Below are positions 1-7,654 of a stretch of 64,000 nt of DNA, in pieces. The position numbers and the translations under genes are program-made. The DNA lies in contig CAWFYC010000038.1 of assembly GCA_963819855.1 (NCBI GenBank), forward strand, positions 62,001 through 126,000, given 5' to 3'. How positions within the stretch are numbered: position 1 is the first letter of the stretch; every line of letters begins with the position of its first letter. The notes beneath the pieces were generated by a model, which worked only from the letters and a program-made list of their open reading frames with translations, was not told where the DNA came from and did not search any database. This DNA comes from JAMXLO01 sp963819855 (lineage in GTDB: Bacteria; Pseudomonadota; Alphaproteobacteria; Acetobacterales; Acetobacteraceae).

Positions 1-55
1 AGTCGTCCGGGGCGGGCTGCAGCTTCGGGGGGATTTCCCAATCCTGGTTCTTCAT
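1..55 (-). CDS. N-terminal fragment of an unidentified protein, cut by the window edge
   Basis: An ATG at 55-53 opens a frame that runs off the left edge after 18 codons (begins MKNQDWEIPPK). It lies about 100 bp downstream of the ftsB-like gene on the same strand. The start resembles what I remember of trypsin-like (S1C) proteases of Acetobacteraceae, but 18 residues cannot decide this. A weak GGGAAG lies upstream of the start. Confidence 0.4.
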   Translation of the reverse strand, partial: MKNQDWEIPPKLQPAPDD

Positions 56-157
56 GCCTCTGCGTCTTCCCTGGTTCGACGGCGGGGCGGTCATGGCGGG
101 AATATCGGCGCTTTGACCGCCCGTGGCCAGAGATCAATGGTCGGACTCATGCGGCGC

Positions 158-487
158 TCAGAACAGCCGGTCCGGTGTCGCATAGGGCACGATGATGTCT
201 GATGGGTCAGCCAGGTTCAACATCGCGCGTGCCCGCTCATCCAGCGTGTCGGCGTCGATGTGCCGCGCGCGCAGGCCGGCGACACGGCGTTCCCAGGCGT
301 CCCGCTCGGTCAGGGCCTTGGACTGATCCGCCTGTGCCTGAGCGAGCAACGCCTGGCGCTGCGCGTAAGCCACCAGGCCGTGATTGCCCTGCGTGGCGCT
401 CCAGCCGAAATAGCCAACCAGCGACAGGAAGATCAGCGGCGCCACCGCCGCCTTCGCCCTGCGCTTGATCTCACGTCCGAGTTGCAT
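158..487 (-). CDS. ftsB: Septum formation initiator family protein (FtsB/DivIC-like)
   Basis: This 109-residue bitopic membrane protein has a short basic cytoplasmic N-terminus, one hydrophobic segment at about residues 15-32, and then a Gln/Ala-rich helical stretch (about 40-75) typical of the periplasmic coiled coil of the FtsB/DivIC family. Family members link the early and late divisome through FtsL and FtsQ. The C-terminal part (ERARAMLNLADPSD) matches the usual end of alphaproteobacterial members, and the length is normal. It lies downstream of eno on the same strand, as is common in alphaproteobacteria, but here the two are separated by a decayed PIN gene. Confidence 0.85.
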   Translation of the reverse strand: MQLGREIKRRAKAAVAPLIFLSLVGYFGWSATQGNHGLVAYAQRQALLAQAQADQSKALTERDAWERRVAGLRARHIDADTLDERARAMLNLADPSDIIVPYATPDRLF

Positions 488-624
488 CGATGGCTCCGGA
501 TCCCGTGGAGATCATGCTACATGATTCGAGGCCGCGCGTGAACGCGTTGTCGGTCCGGCAGTTCCGGCGGGATGCTCCGGTTCGGTCTCACGCATCTTCG
601 AAGCGGTCCGTCAGCATGGCAGGA

Positions 625-893
625 TCACTCCGCAGCAATGTCGATCAGCACGAACCCTTCTTTCCGCATTGTATCGGCAAGGCGTTCGTCCAGCGTGACC
701 ACCGGGAGCGATACGGGACGGCGTTCCGCAGCGATGCACGCGGCGGCGAGTTGCAATGCATCGGCCGCCCGCATTCGATCTCGTGCCAGGCGTCCGCGAT
801 CTGAGTCAGCCGCCGGAACGTAAACTCAGCGGCCTTCGCATCGAGCGCCGCACCGCCAGGGGCCGACCCAGCCGCCTCAATTCCGCGCCGTTG
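625..893 (-). pseudogene. Decayed PIN-domain (VapC-type) toxin remnant
   Basis: The last 49 codons (from an ATG at 774 to TGA at 625) read as the C-terminal third of a PIN ribonuclease: MRAADALQLAAA, then VVTLDERLADTMRKEGF. This is the conserved 'adDALqLAAA ... tlDerLa' part of VapC-type toxins. Immediately upstream, a different frame (about 780-890) encodes RRLTQIADAWHEIE, which fits the preceding helix of such toxins. Nucleotides between the two frames appear to be missing and there is no N-terminal half with the first catalytic Asp. No antitoxin gene is visible. The remnant starts directly at the eno stop codon. Confidence 0.7.
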
Positions 894-894
894 A

Positions 895-2172
895 CTAGAA
901 TCGCAGAATGGTGCGTCCCGCGTACCGCGCCGCCGGCCCCAGCTGTGCCTCGATCCGCATCAACTGGTTGTACTTCGCGGTCCGGTCACTGCGCGACAGG
1001 CTGCCGGTCTTGATCTGACCGCAGTTGGTGGCGACCGCCAGGTCGGCGATCGTTGCGTCCTCGGTCTCGCCGGAGCGATGGCTCATCACGCAGCGGAACC
1101 CGGCCTTGTGCGCGATCTCCATGGTCTCCAGCGTCTCCGACAGCGTGCCGATCTGGTTGACCTTGATCAGGATCGCGTTGGCCGAGCGCTGTTCGATGCC
1201 GCGCCGCAGCCGTTCTGGGTTGGTGACGAAAATGTCGTCGCCGACGATCTGGAGCCGGTTGCCCAACGTGGCGGTCAGGTGCTTCCAGCCGTCCCAGTCA
1301 TCCTCGGCGCAGCCATCCTCGATCGAGACGATCGGATAGCGGCTGACCAACGCCTCATAGTAGCGCACGATGCCATCGGCATCGAGCGTCTTCCCCTCGC
1401 CAGCCAATACGTACTTGCCGCCCTTGAAGAACTCGCTCGATGCAGGATCGAGCGCGAATGTCACGTCGTCGCCCGGCCTATAACCGGCTTGCTCGCACGC
1501 CTTGGTGATGAAGGCCAGCGCTTCGTCGGCGGATTTCAGGTTCGGCGCGAAGCCGCCCTCGTCGCCCACATTGGTGTTGTGGCCGGCGTCGTGCAGACCC
1601 TTCTTCAGCGCCGCGAAAATCTCCGATCCCATACGGATCGCATCCGCCACCGTGCCGGCTCCGATCGGCTGAATCATGAACTCCTGGATGTCGATCGGAT
1701 TGTCCGCGTGCACGCCGCCGTTGACGATGTTCATCATCGGCACCGGCAGTGTGCGCGCATAGACGCCACCGACGTAACGGTACAGCGGAATGCCGAGATC
1801 CTCCGCCGCGGCTTTCGCGGTGGCGAGCGACACCGCGAGTATCGCATTGGCGCCAAGTCGCGACTTGTTGGCGGTGCCGTCGAGGTCGATCAGGGTATCG
1901 TCGATCTTCACCTGCTCGGTCGCATCCATGCCGCCGATCGCATCAAGGATTTCGCCTTCGACGTTGCCGATCGCGGTTTGCACGCCCTTGCCACCGAACC
2001 GCGCCTTGTCGTTGTCGCGCAGTTCCACCGCCTCATGCGCGCCGGTCGAGGCGCCCGACGGGACCGCGGCGCGGCCCATCGCGCCACTGTCCAGCACGAC
2101 ATCGACCTCGACCGTGGGGTTGCCGCGGCTGTCGAGGATCTCGCGGGCGACGATATCGGCGATAGCGGACAT
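895..2172 (-). CDS. eno: Enolase (phosphopyruvate hydratase)
   Basis: Enolase interconverts 2-phosphoglycerate and phosphoenolpyruvate in glycolysis and gluconeogenesis. The 425-residue length is standard. Visible active-site elements are the N-terminal REILDSRGNPT, Glu205 in GDEGG, the Mg ligands Asp242 (LDPAS), Glu285 (SIEDG) and Asp312 (GDD), Lys337 (IKVNQ), His365 in SHRSGE, and Lys388 before TGSLSRSDR. In related genomes it sits in a string with kdsA, pyrG and ftsB; here about 3.9 kb of other genes lies between it and kdsA. Confidence 0.98.
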   Translation of the reverse strand: MSAIADIVAREILDSRGNPTVEVDVVLDSGAMGRAAVPSGASTGAHEAVELRDNDKARFGGKGVQTAIGNVEGEILDAIGGMDATEQVKIDDTLIDLDGTANKSRLGANAILAVSLATAKAAAEDLGIPLYRYVGGVYARTLPVPMMNIVNGGVHADNPIDIQEFMIQPIGAGTVADAIRMGSEIFAALKKGLHDAGHNTNVGDEGGFAPNLKSADEALAFITKACEQAGYRPGDDVTFALDPASSEFFKGGKYVLAGEGKTLDADGIVRYYEALVSRYPIVSIEDGCAEDDWDGWKHLTATLGNRLQIVGDDIFVTNPERLRRGIEQRSANAILIKVNQIGTLSETLETMEIAHKAGFRCVMSHRSGETEDATIADLAVATNCGQIKTGSLSRSDRTAKYNQLMRIEAQLGPAARYAGRTILRF

Positions 2173-2203
2173 GGCACAGCTCCGTCGGGTTACGGCAGGC
2201 AGG

Positions 2204-2270
2204 ATTCACCACGAAGACGCGAAGGCACCAAGGGGGTGCGCTCAGCGTCTTCGTGCCTCTGTGGTGAATT
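2204..2270. repeat. Imperfect palindromic intergenic element between thiolase and eno
   Basis: ATTCACCAC at 2204-2212 is repeated inverted as GTGGTGAAT at 2262-2270. The inner arms carry related GAAGACGCGAAGGCAC and GTCTTCGTGCC motifs. It resembles the dispersed 'ACCACGAAGRCACGAAGG' palindromes of many proteobacteria. It lies in the 100-bp gap between two co-directional genes, so it could also act as a processing or attenuation hairpin. Confidence 0.6.
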
Positions 2271-2274
2271 TTTC

Positions 2275-3480
2275 TTAAACGCGCTCGATCAGCGCCGCGA
2301 TGCCCTGGCCGACGCCGATGCACATGGTGGCGATCGCCCGCTTGCCGCCGCGCGTTTCCAACGCGTTCAGCGCGGTCAGCGCCAGCCGCGCGCCCGACAT
2401 GCCCAGCGGATGCCCGAGCGCGATCGCCCCGCCATGCGGGTTCACCATCTCGGCATCGTCAGGCAGGCCGAGCTGACGAGTTACCGCCAGGCCCTGCGCG
2501 GCGAACGCCTCGTTCAGTTCGATCAGGTCGATGTCGCCCAACTTCATGCCCAGCCGCTCCAGCAGCTTCTGCGTCGCCGGCGCCGGACCGATGCCCATGA
2601 TCCGCGGCGGCACGCCGGCGGTCGCCATGGCCACCACGCGCGCCCGCGGCGTCAGCCCGTGCCGCTTCGCCGCCTCCTCCGAGGCGATGATCAGCGCCGC
2701 CGCGCCATCATTCACGCCCGACGCATTGCCGGCGGTTACCGTGCCACCTTGCTTGCGGAACGGCGCCCGCAGCTTGGCGAGACCCTCCAGGGTCGTGTCG
2801 CCGCGCGGGTGCTCGTCGCGATCCACCGTCACCGTGCCCTTGCGCCCGGCGATCTCCACCGGCGCGATCTCGCGGGCGAAGAAGCCGCTGTCCTGCGCCG
2901 CCTTGGCGCGCATCTGCGAGCGATAGGCGAACGCGTCCTGGTCGGCGCGCGTCACCTGAAAATCCTCGGCGACGTTCTCGGCGGTTTCCGGCATGGCATC
3001 GACGCCGTACTGCGCCTGCATCAGCGGATTGACGAAGCGCCAGCCAATGGTGGTGTCGTAGATCTCGGCGGAACGTGAGAACGCCTCGGTGGCCTTGCCC
3101 ATGACGAACGGCGCACGGGTCATGCTCTCCACGCCGCCGGCAATCATCAGGTCCGCGTCGCCGGCGCGGATGGCGCGCGCCGCGGTGCCGACCGCGTCCA
3201 GCCCGGAGCCACACAACCGATTGATGGTGGAACCGGAGATGTGATCCGGCAGCCCTGCCAGCAGCGCCGCCATGCGCGCGACGTTGCGGTTGTCCTCGCC
3301 AGCCTGGTTGGCGCAGCCGTAGATCACGTCGTCGATCTGGTCCCAGTCCACCGACGGATGGCGTTCCTTCAGCACGCGCATTGGATGCGCCGCGAGGTCA
3401 TCGGTGCGGACGTCCTTCAGCACGCCGCCGTAGCGGCCGATCGGGGTGCGGACGAAGTCGCAGATATAGGCGTCGGCCAT
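2275..3480 (-). CDS. pcaF: Acetyl-CoA C-acyltransferase, 3-oxoadipyl-CoA thiolase type
   Basis: Thiolase of 401 residues starting at MADAYICDF with GGGAGGATC upstream; the frame is open a further 20 codons. The nucleophilic Cys is in NRLCGSG, and the C-terminal catalytic motifs are NPHGGAIALGHPLG and MCIGVGQG. The N-terminus (DFVRTPIGRYGG) and overall pattern match the PcaF/PaaJ group that cleaves 3-oxoadipyl-CoA to succinyl-CoA and acetyl-CoA. A broader beta-ketothiolase role cannot be excluded, because no other beta-ketoadipate gene is nearby. Confidence 0.88.
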   Translation of the reverse strand: MADAYICDFVRTPIGRYGGVLKDVRTDDLAAHPMRVLKERHPSVDWDQIDDVIYGCANQAGEDNRNVARMAALLAGLPDHISGSTINRLCGSGLDAVGTAARAIRAGDADLMIAGGVESMTRAPFVMGKATEAFSRSAEIYDTTIGWRFVNPLMQAQYGVDAMPETAENVAEDFQVTRADQDAFAYRSQMRAKAAQDSGFFAREIAPVEIAGRKGTVTVDRDEHPRGDTTLEGLAKLRAPFRKQGGTVTAGNASGVNDGAAALIIASEEAAKRHGLTPRARVVAMATAGVPPRIMGIGPAPATQKLLERLGMKLGDIDLIELNEAFAAQGLAVTRQLGLPDDAEMVNPHGGAIALGHPLGMSGARLALTALNALETRGGKRAIATMCIGVGQGIAALIERV

Positions 3481-3597
3481 GGCGATCCTCCCTTGGTTTC
3501 GCGTTGCCGCTGGCCTAGGCCATCGCGCGGTGCGCGGCAAGTTTGCCGCAATTGTGCCGCCTGCTTATGCCACGGCCGGCAACAGGAGGATGACGCT

Positions 3598-4221
3598 ATG
3601 CGAACCAAGGTCCGGGTGGGTCTGCTTGGCACACTGCTCACCATTCTGTGCGCCAACGTCGCGATGGCTCAACTGAAGGTCTATTATCACGTCGGCAGTT
3701 GGGACGCGTTCAGCGGCGCGGGCACCGATGGCAGGCCGGTGTGCGGTGTCGGTACCACCAATCCGGCGGACAACCGCAGCTTCTCGCTGCGCTTCGCGAT
3801 CGGCGGCGACAGCGTGATGTTCGAGGCCAAGAAACCGGGCTGGAACATTCCGGGCGGCACCCAGGTCCCGGTCGTGATGCAGATCGGGCTCGACACACCG
3901 TGGAACGTGCAAGGCGTGGGCAATGGTGAGGTGCTGGAGTGGACGCTCGATCGCGGCACCATGCAGACCTTCGATGCCCAGTTCCGCCGCGCCGGCTCGA
4001 TGACGCTGTCCTTTCCCTCCGGCAACGAGGCTCCCTGGACTGTGGTCCTGAATGGCTCGACCGCGATCAGTAACGCGTTCGGGCGCTGCGTTACCGAGCT
4101 GGCGCAGCGGACCGAGCCGCAACAGCCCGCGGCGGCGCCGGCGGGTCCGACACAGCCGTTCGATCAGTCACCACAGCCGAACACGCCGGTACCGACGCAA
4201 CCGACCGCACCGCACCCGTAG
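3598..4221 (+). CDS. Exported protein of unknown function with Pro-rich tail
   Basis: Protein of 207 residues with a clear signal peptide (residues 1-25, cleavage after AMA). ATG at 3598 is preceded by AGGAGG. The mature part has two cysteines (near residue 51 and in FGRC near the end) that could form one disulphide. A Pro/Gln/Thr-rich tail of about 35 residues follows. I do not recognise a family. Its stop codon (TAG) is followed by GGAGG, which serves the next gene, so the two are probably co-transcribed. Confidence 0.75.
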   Translation: MRTKVRVGLLGTLLTILCANVAMAQLKVYYHVGSWDAFSGAGTDGRPVCGVGTTNPADNRSFSLRFAIGGDSVMFEAKKPGWNIPGGTQVPVVMQIGLDTPWNVQGVGNGEVLEWTLDRGTMQTFDAQFRRAGSMTLSFPSGNEAPWTVVLNGSTAISNAFGRCVTELAQRTEPQQPAAAPAGPTQPFDQSPQPNTPVPTQPTAPHP

Positions 4222-4230
4222 GAGGACTGG

Positions 4231-4665
4231 ATGACCACCACCGGACGATGCCTGTGCGGCGCAATCCACTATGAATATGATGGCGACCCGAGCCTGGTCG
4301 TGCATTGCCATTGCGAAAGCTGCCGGCGCCAGACCTCATCGCCGGTGGCCACCTTCGTCATCGTGCCCAAGACGGCACTGCGGTTCACCAGCGGACAGCC
4401 GAAGGAGTACACCTCGTCGCCCGGTGTGCAGCGCGGCTTCTGTGGCCACTGCGGGTCTCCGATCTCCTATCGGACCGATCGGCGTCCGGATGTCATCGAT
4501 CTGTTCGCCGGCACGCTCAGCGATCGCTCGGCGGTGGCGCCGCAATGCCATGTGCACGCGATCGAGCAGCTACCTTGGTTCGAGGTGCTGGACGACCTGC
4601 CGCGCTATCCAGCGGCAAGCCTCGCAGACGAGCCGGTCCGGCACGGACCGCGGCAGGGCCGGTGA
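4231..4665 (+). CDS. GFA/CENP-V domain zinc protein
   Basis: Protein of 144 residues with the complete zinc-binding cysteine set of the glutathione-dependent formaldehyde-activating (GFA) fold: Cys7 and Cys9 (CLC), Cys26, Cys28 and Cys31 (CHCESC), and Cys71 and Cys74 (CGHC). Members bind two zinc ions, and some act on S-hydroxymethylglutathione; most are of unknown substrate. It follows the exported protein by 9 bp with its own GGAGG. Confidence 0.9.
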   Translation: MTTTGRCLCGAIHYEYDGDPSLVVHCHCESCRRQTSSPVATFVIVPKTALRFTSGQPKEYTSSPGVQRGFCGHCGSPISYRTDRRPDVIDLFAGTLSDRSAVAPQCHVHAIEQLPWFEVLDDLPRYPAASLADEPVRHGPRQGR

Positions 4666-4679
4666 GTTGATCCGGCGTC

Positions 4680-6002
4680 TCACGCGGCAATCTGCTCGGC
4701 ACGGCGATGAAACTGACGGTTCACGGTGCTACGGGGACGCGCGCCCAGACGCTCGTTCGACAACGCCAGCGCAACATCGCGCAAGCGGCCGCGCAGCGCG
4801 GCCTCGGTAAGCGTCCAGTCGACGATATCGCGTTGCGCGTTGCTGCCGCCGATCCGCCAGAGGTCGTAACGCACCGGCTGCAATAGCGCGACGGCCGGTT
4901 CGTAGGCGCCACGGTGGAACGCCATCAGGCCTTCAACCAGTGGAATGCCGATCTCGCGATAGATGGCACCAGCCTCGGAAGCGTCCGCCGCGGTCTCGCG
5001 CATCCGGTCCAGCCGCCGTTCCACCAGCGCCTCCTGGCCGGAACGCATCTCCGCCATGGCCACATGCATGTCGGCGAACAGCAGGCTCCTGCCATCGGTA
5101 TGGCCTTCCCAGCGCGGCAGCAGCTCACGCCAGCGCTCGCCCACGTCGCAGCCAAGCGTGTCGAGACGCCACAACAGCGCCGAGGCATCGCATAGCCGCA
5201 CGCTCATCGGACGCAGGGTCCGCAGCAGCGGTCCGTCATACAGTGCGAGCGCTGCGTCGAACTGCCCCAGTTCCAGAAGATACAGCGATTTGTGCCACCA
5301 GATATGCCCCTGGTTGGGGCTGTCGGGGCTAGCCCAGAACGCCTCGCGCGCACTCATCCAGCCCAGTCCGTCCTCCGGGCGCCCGGTCATTTCCATCACG
5401 TGCGCGACCGTGTGATGCGGCCAGAAGCTATACGGTTCCAGCTCTGCCGCGGCTCGCGATGCCTCTTCGGCGCGCGCGTAATCGCCGACTTCCTCCAGCC
5501 CGAAGCCGTGGAACGCAAGCATGGTTCCGTAGCCTTGCATATCGGTCGACCAGACCGGCAGCGCCCGCGCGGTTCGCTCCCGTACCCATCGGAAGCCGCC
5601 GAGGAAGCCTTCGAGCAGGACCGCGGCCTGGTGCGCCACGGTGTCGAACGGATAGTGCATCAGGTGCTGGTCCAGCAGGGTCACGGCGGCACGCCGTTCC
5701 GATGCCAATGCCTGGTTGAGCGCGGCGAGATGTCCGCGCTCACGGTCATTCATCGCCAGGTTCACGGCAGCCTCGACCAACGCCCGCGCCTGGTTGGCAA
5801 AACTCGGATCGTTGGAGATCGCGAACAGCCAAGCCTTCCCGAGATGCGCCATGACGAAATCGGGCGATGCCTGTCGCGCCGCATCGAACAGGCCGACGGC
5901 ATCGCCATAGCCGAGATTGAAGGCACGGACCGCCTGATCGTACAGCGCGACGGACTCGGACGTTGCGCCGGAAACCGCCTGTCCCTGGGCATCCTTGATC
6001 AT
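4680..6002 (-). CDS. TPR-like protein of the TTC38 family
   Basis: Protein of 440 residues, all helical, with tetratricopeptide-like units (for example ALYDQAVRAFNLGYGDAVGLF and DYARAEEASRAAAELEP) and the family hallmark HHTVAHVMEMTGRPEDGL followed by HIWWHKSLYLLELG. These match the TTC38 family shared by bacteria and animals, whose role is unknown. It is convergent with the GFA gene (14 bp between stops) and lies 38 bp upstream-facing from kdsA, which is on the same strand. Confidence 0.8.
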   Translation of the reverse strand: MIKDAQGQAVSGATSESVALYDQAVRAFNLGYGDAVGLFDAARQASPDFVMAHLGKAWLFAISNDPSFANQARALVEAAVNLAMNDRERGHLAALNQALASERRAAVTLLDQHLMHYPFDTVAHQAAVLLEGFLGGFRWVRERTARALPVWSTDMQGYGTMLAFHGFGLEEVGDYARAEEASRAAAELEPYSFWPHHTVAHVMEMTGRPEDGLGWMSAREAFWASPDSPNQGHIWWHKSLYLLELGQFDAALALYDGPLLRTLRPMSVRLCDASALLWRLDTLGCDVGERWRELLPRWEGHTDGRSLLFADMHVAMAEMRSGQEALVERRLDRMRETAADASEAGAIYREIGIPLVEGLMAFHRGAYEPAVALLQPVRYDLWRIGGSNAQRDIVDWTLTEAALRGRLRDVALALSNERLGARPRSTVNRQFHRRAEQIAA

Positions 6003-6040
6003 GGTCCGCTCCCTTGATTGCGAGACTGGAGGAGATACCG

Positions 6041-6868
6041 TCAGGTTGCGCGCTTCGCCAGTTCGTCGAACGCCTTCAGCCGCACGATCAGAGCCGGCAT
6101 CTCGCGCAGCGGGATCATGTTGGGGCCGTCGCTGGGCGCGCGGTCGGGGTCGGGATGCGTCTCGATGAACACCGCGGCCACGCCGACCGCCAGCGCGGCG
6201 CGTGCCAGCACCGGGGCGAACTCACGCTGTCCGCCCGACGAAGCGCCCTGCCCGCCCGGTTGCTGCACCGAGTGCGTCGCGTCGAACACCACCGGATAGC
6301 CGGTACGCGCCATGATCGGCAGTGCGCGGAAGTCGCTGACCAGCGTATTGTAGCCGAAGCTCGCGCCGCGCTCGCACAGCAGGATGTTGTGGTTGCCGGT
6401 GCTGGCGATCTTGGCTGCGACGTTGGCCATGTCCCAGGGCGCGAGGAACTGGCCCTTCTTCACGTTGATCGGCTTGCCGGTCTCACCGGCGGCGAGCAGC
6501 AGATCGGTCTGCCGGCACAGGAAGGCCGGAATCTGCAGCACATCGACGGCCTGCGCCGCCATGGCGCATTGCTCGGCGGTGTGTACGTCGGTAAGCGTCG
6601 GCAGCCCGGTGGTTTCGCGCACTTCGGCGAGGATACCGAGGCCCTCGCCGATGCCGACGCCGCGCGCGGCGGAGACCGAAGTGCGGTTGGCCTTGTCGAA
6701 GCTCGACTTGTAAATGATGGGAACACCTGTCGCCGCCGAGGTTTCGCGAAGCGCCGACGCAACCTCTAGTGCGTGCGCGCGGCATTCGATCTGGCATGGT
6801 CCCGCGATGAGCACGAACGGGAGATGATTGGCGAGCGCCGTGTCACCTATATGCACAATGCGCGTCAT
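6041..6868 (-). CDS. kdsA: 3-deoxy-8-phosphooctulonate synthase (Kdo-8-P synthase)
   Basis: KdsA condenses phosphoenolpyruvate with arabinose 5-phosphate to give Kdo 8-phosphate for the lipopolysaccharide core. The 275-residue length is normal. Conserved motifs include LIAGPCQIE, KSSFDKANRTS, NVKKGQFLAP, CERGASFGYNTL, DATHSVQQPGG and the C-terminal HPDPDRAPSDGPN. The ATG at 6868 was chosen over the upstream GTG/TTG starts because MTRIVHIGD is the usual beginning. Its upstream region is shared with the divergent fitA-like gene. Confidence 0.96.
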   Translation of the reverse strand: MTRIVHIGDTALANHLPFVLIAGPCQIECRAHALEVASALRETSAATGVPIIYKSSFDKANRTSVSAARGVGIGEGLGILAEVRETTGLPTLTDVHTAEQCAMAAQAVDVLQIPAFLCRQTDLLLAAGETGKPINVKKGQFLAPWDMANVAAKIASTGNHNILLCERGASFGYNTLVSDFRALPIMARTGYPVVFDATHSVQQPGGQGASSGGQREFAPVLARAALAVGVAAVFIETHPDPDRAPSDGPNMIPLREMPALIVRLKAFDELAKRAT

Positions 6869-6897
6869 GCTGTCACCATTGCCTTGCCTGACCGTCA

Positions 6898-6917
6898 TTG
6901 CTAGCATCTGCTAGCAA
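6898..6917. promoter_or_regulatory. Perfect palindrome in the fitA/kdsA divergent promoter region (likely antitoxin operator)
   Basis: TTGCTAGCATCTGCTAGCAA is a perfect 9-bp inverted repeat with a 2-bp centre. It lies 16 bp before the antitoxin GTG and 29 bp before the kdsA ATG. RHH antitoxins of the FitA type bind such palindromes in their own promoters, so this is the probable autoregulatory site. That assignment is inference from position and symmetry. Confidence 0.65.
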
Positions 6918-6933
6918 AATATGGAAGCCTACC

Positions 6934-7200
6934 GTGCCCAGCCTGTTGATCCGCAATATCGACAAAACTCTGCATGCCCGCCTCAAGGAACGCGCGGCCA
7001 CGCATCGGCGCTCGCTTGAGGAGGAAGCACGTGAACTCTTGCGTTCAGCTGTCGCGCGACAGACCCGGGAAGAGAATATAGTCGATGTGGCGCGACGCCT
7101 GTTTGGACCAAAGCACGGCTTTGATCTGGTCATTCCGCCACGCGGCAGCGCGCCGGAACGTACTCCACCGGATTTCACGAAGGCCGACGGCCACTCGTGA
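6934..7200 (+). CDS. FitA-type ribbon-helix-helix antitoxin
   Basis: Protein of 88 residues starting at GTG 6934 with GGAAG 6 bp upstream. The N-terminal PSLLIRNIDKTLHARLKERAATHRRSLEEEAREL is the typical Arc/FitA ribbon-helix-helix; the C-terminal 35 residues would wrap the toxin. The stop overlaps the toxin start (GTGA at 7197-7200), so the two are translationally coupled. It should neutralise the PIN toxin and repress the operon through the palindrome at 6898-6917. Confidence 0.9.
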   Translation: MPSLLIRNIDKTLHARLKERAATHRRSLEEEARELLRSAVARQTREENIVDVARRLFGPKHGFDLVIPPRGSAPERTPPDFTKADGHS

Positions 7201-7625
7201 TACTGCTCGACACCAACGTCATCTCTGAGCTGAGCCGTCGTCATCCCGACCCGGCGGTAGAGACGTTCCTCCGACATCAGCCGCCGCAATCGGTGTTCAC
7301 AGCCTCGGTGTGCGAAGCCGAGATCCGCTATGGTCTCGCGCTCATGCCGGCGGGCCGGCGTCGCAATGAGCGCGCCAGTCGCATGATTGCGCTGCTTGGC
7401 AGCGTGTTCGCCGACCGAATTCTGGCATTCGATAGCGCCGCTGCCGCGCTGTACGGCGCGATTCGGGCGGCAAGAGAGACTGTCGGAAAACCAATCTCCG
7501 TCGAAGACGCGATGATCGCGGCAACCGCACGAGCCTATGCGCTGAGTGTCGTGACCCGCAACGGGGTGGACTTTGTCGGTTGTGGCGTACGGATCGTGAA
7601 CCCATGGTCGGACGATGAAGGCTGA
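7197..7625 (+). CDS. FitB/VapC-type PIN-domain ribonuclease toxin
   Basis: Protein of 142 residues with the PIN acidic set: Asp5 (LLDTNVISEL), Glu42 (CEAEIRYG), Asp104 (SVEDAMIAA) and the TRN...DF motif near 120-125. These residues coordinate Mg for RNA cleavage. All key residues are present, so the toxin looks active. It is transcribed against the surrounding pyrG and kdsA genes and appears to be an insertion into that conserved string. Confidence 0.92.
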   Translation: MILLDTNVISELSRRHPDPAVETFLRHQPPQSVFTASVCEAEIRYGLALMPAGRRRNERASRMIALLGSVFADRILAFDSAAAALYGAIRAARETVGKPISVEDAMIAATARAYALSVVTRNGVDFVGCGVRIVNPWSDDEG

Positions 7626-7654
7626 TGCCGTAACGGCATGCGACGACGCTCTGT

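Noticed and set aside
1078..3078. Plus-strand open frame of 666 codons across eno and the thiolase
   Set aside because: It is a shadow of two well-supported minus-strand genes; it is Arg/His/Gln-rich with no domain and results from the high G+C content.
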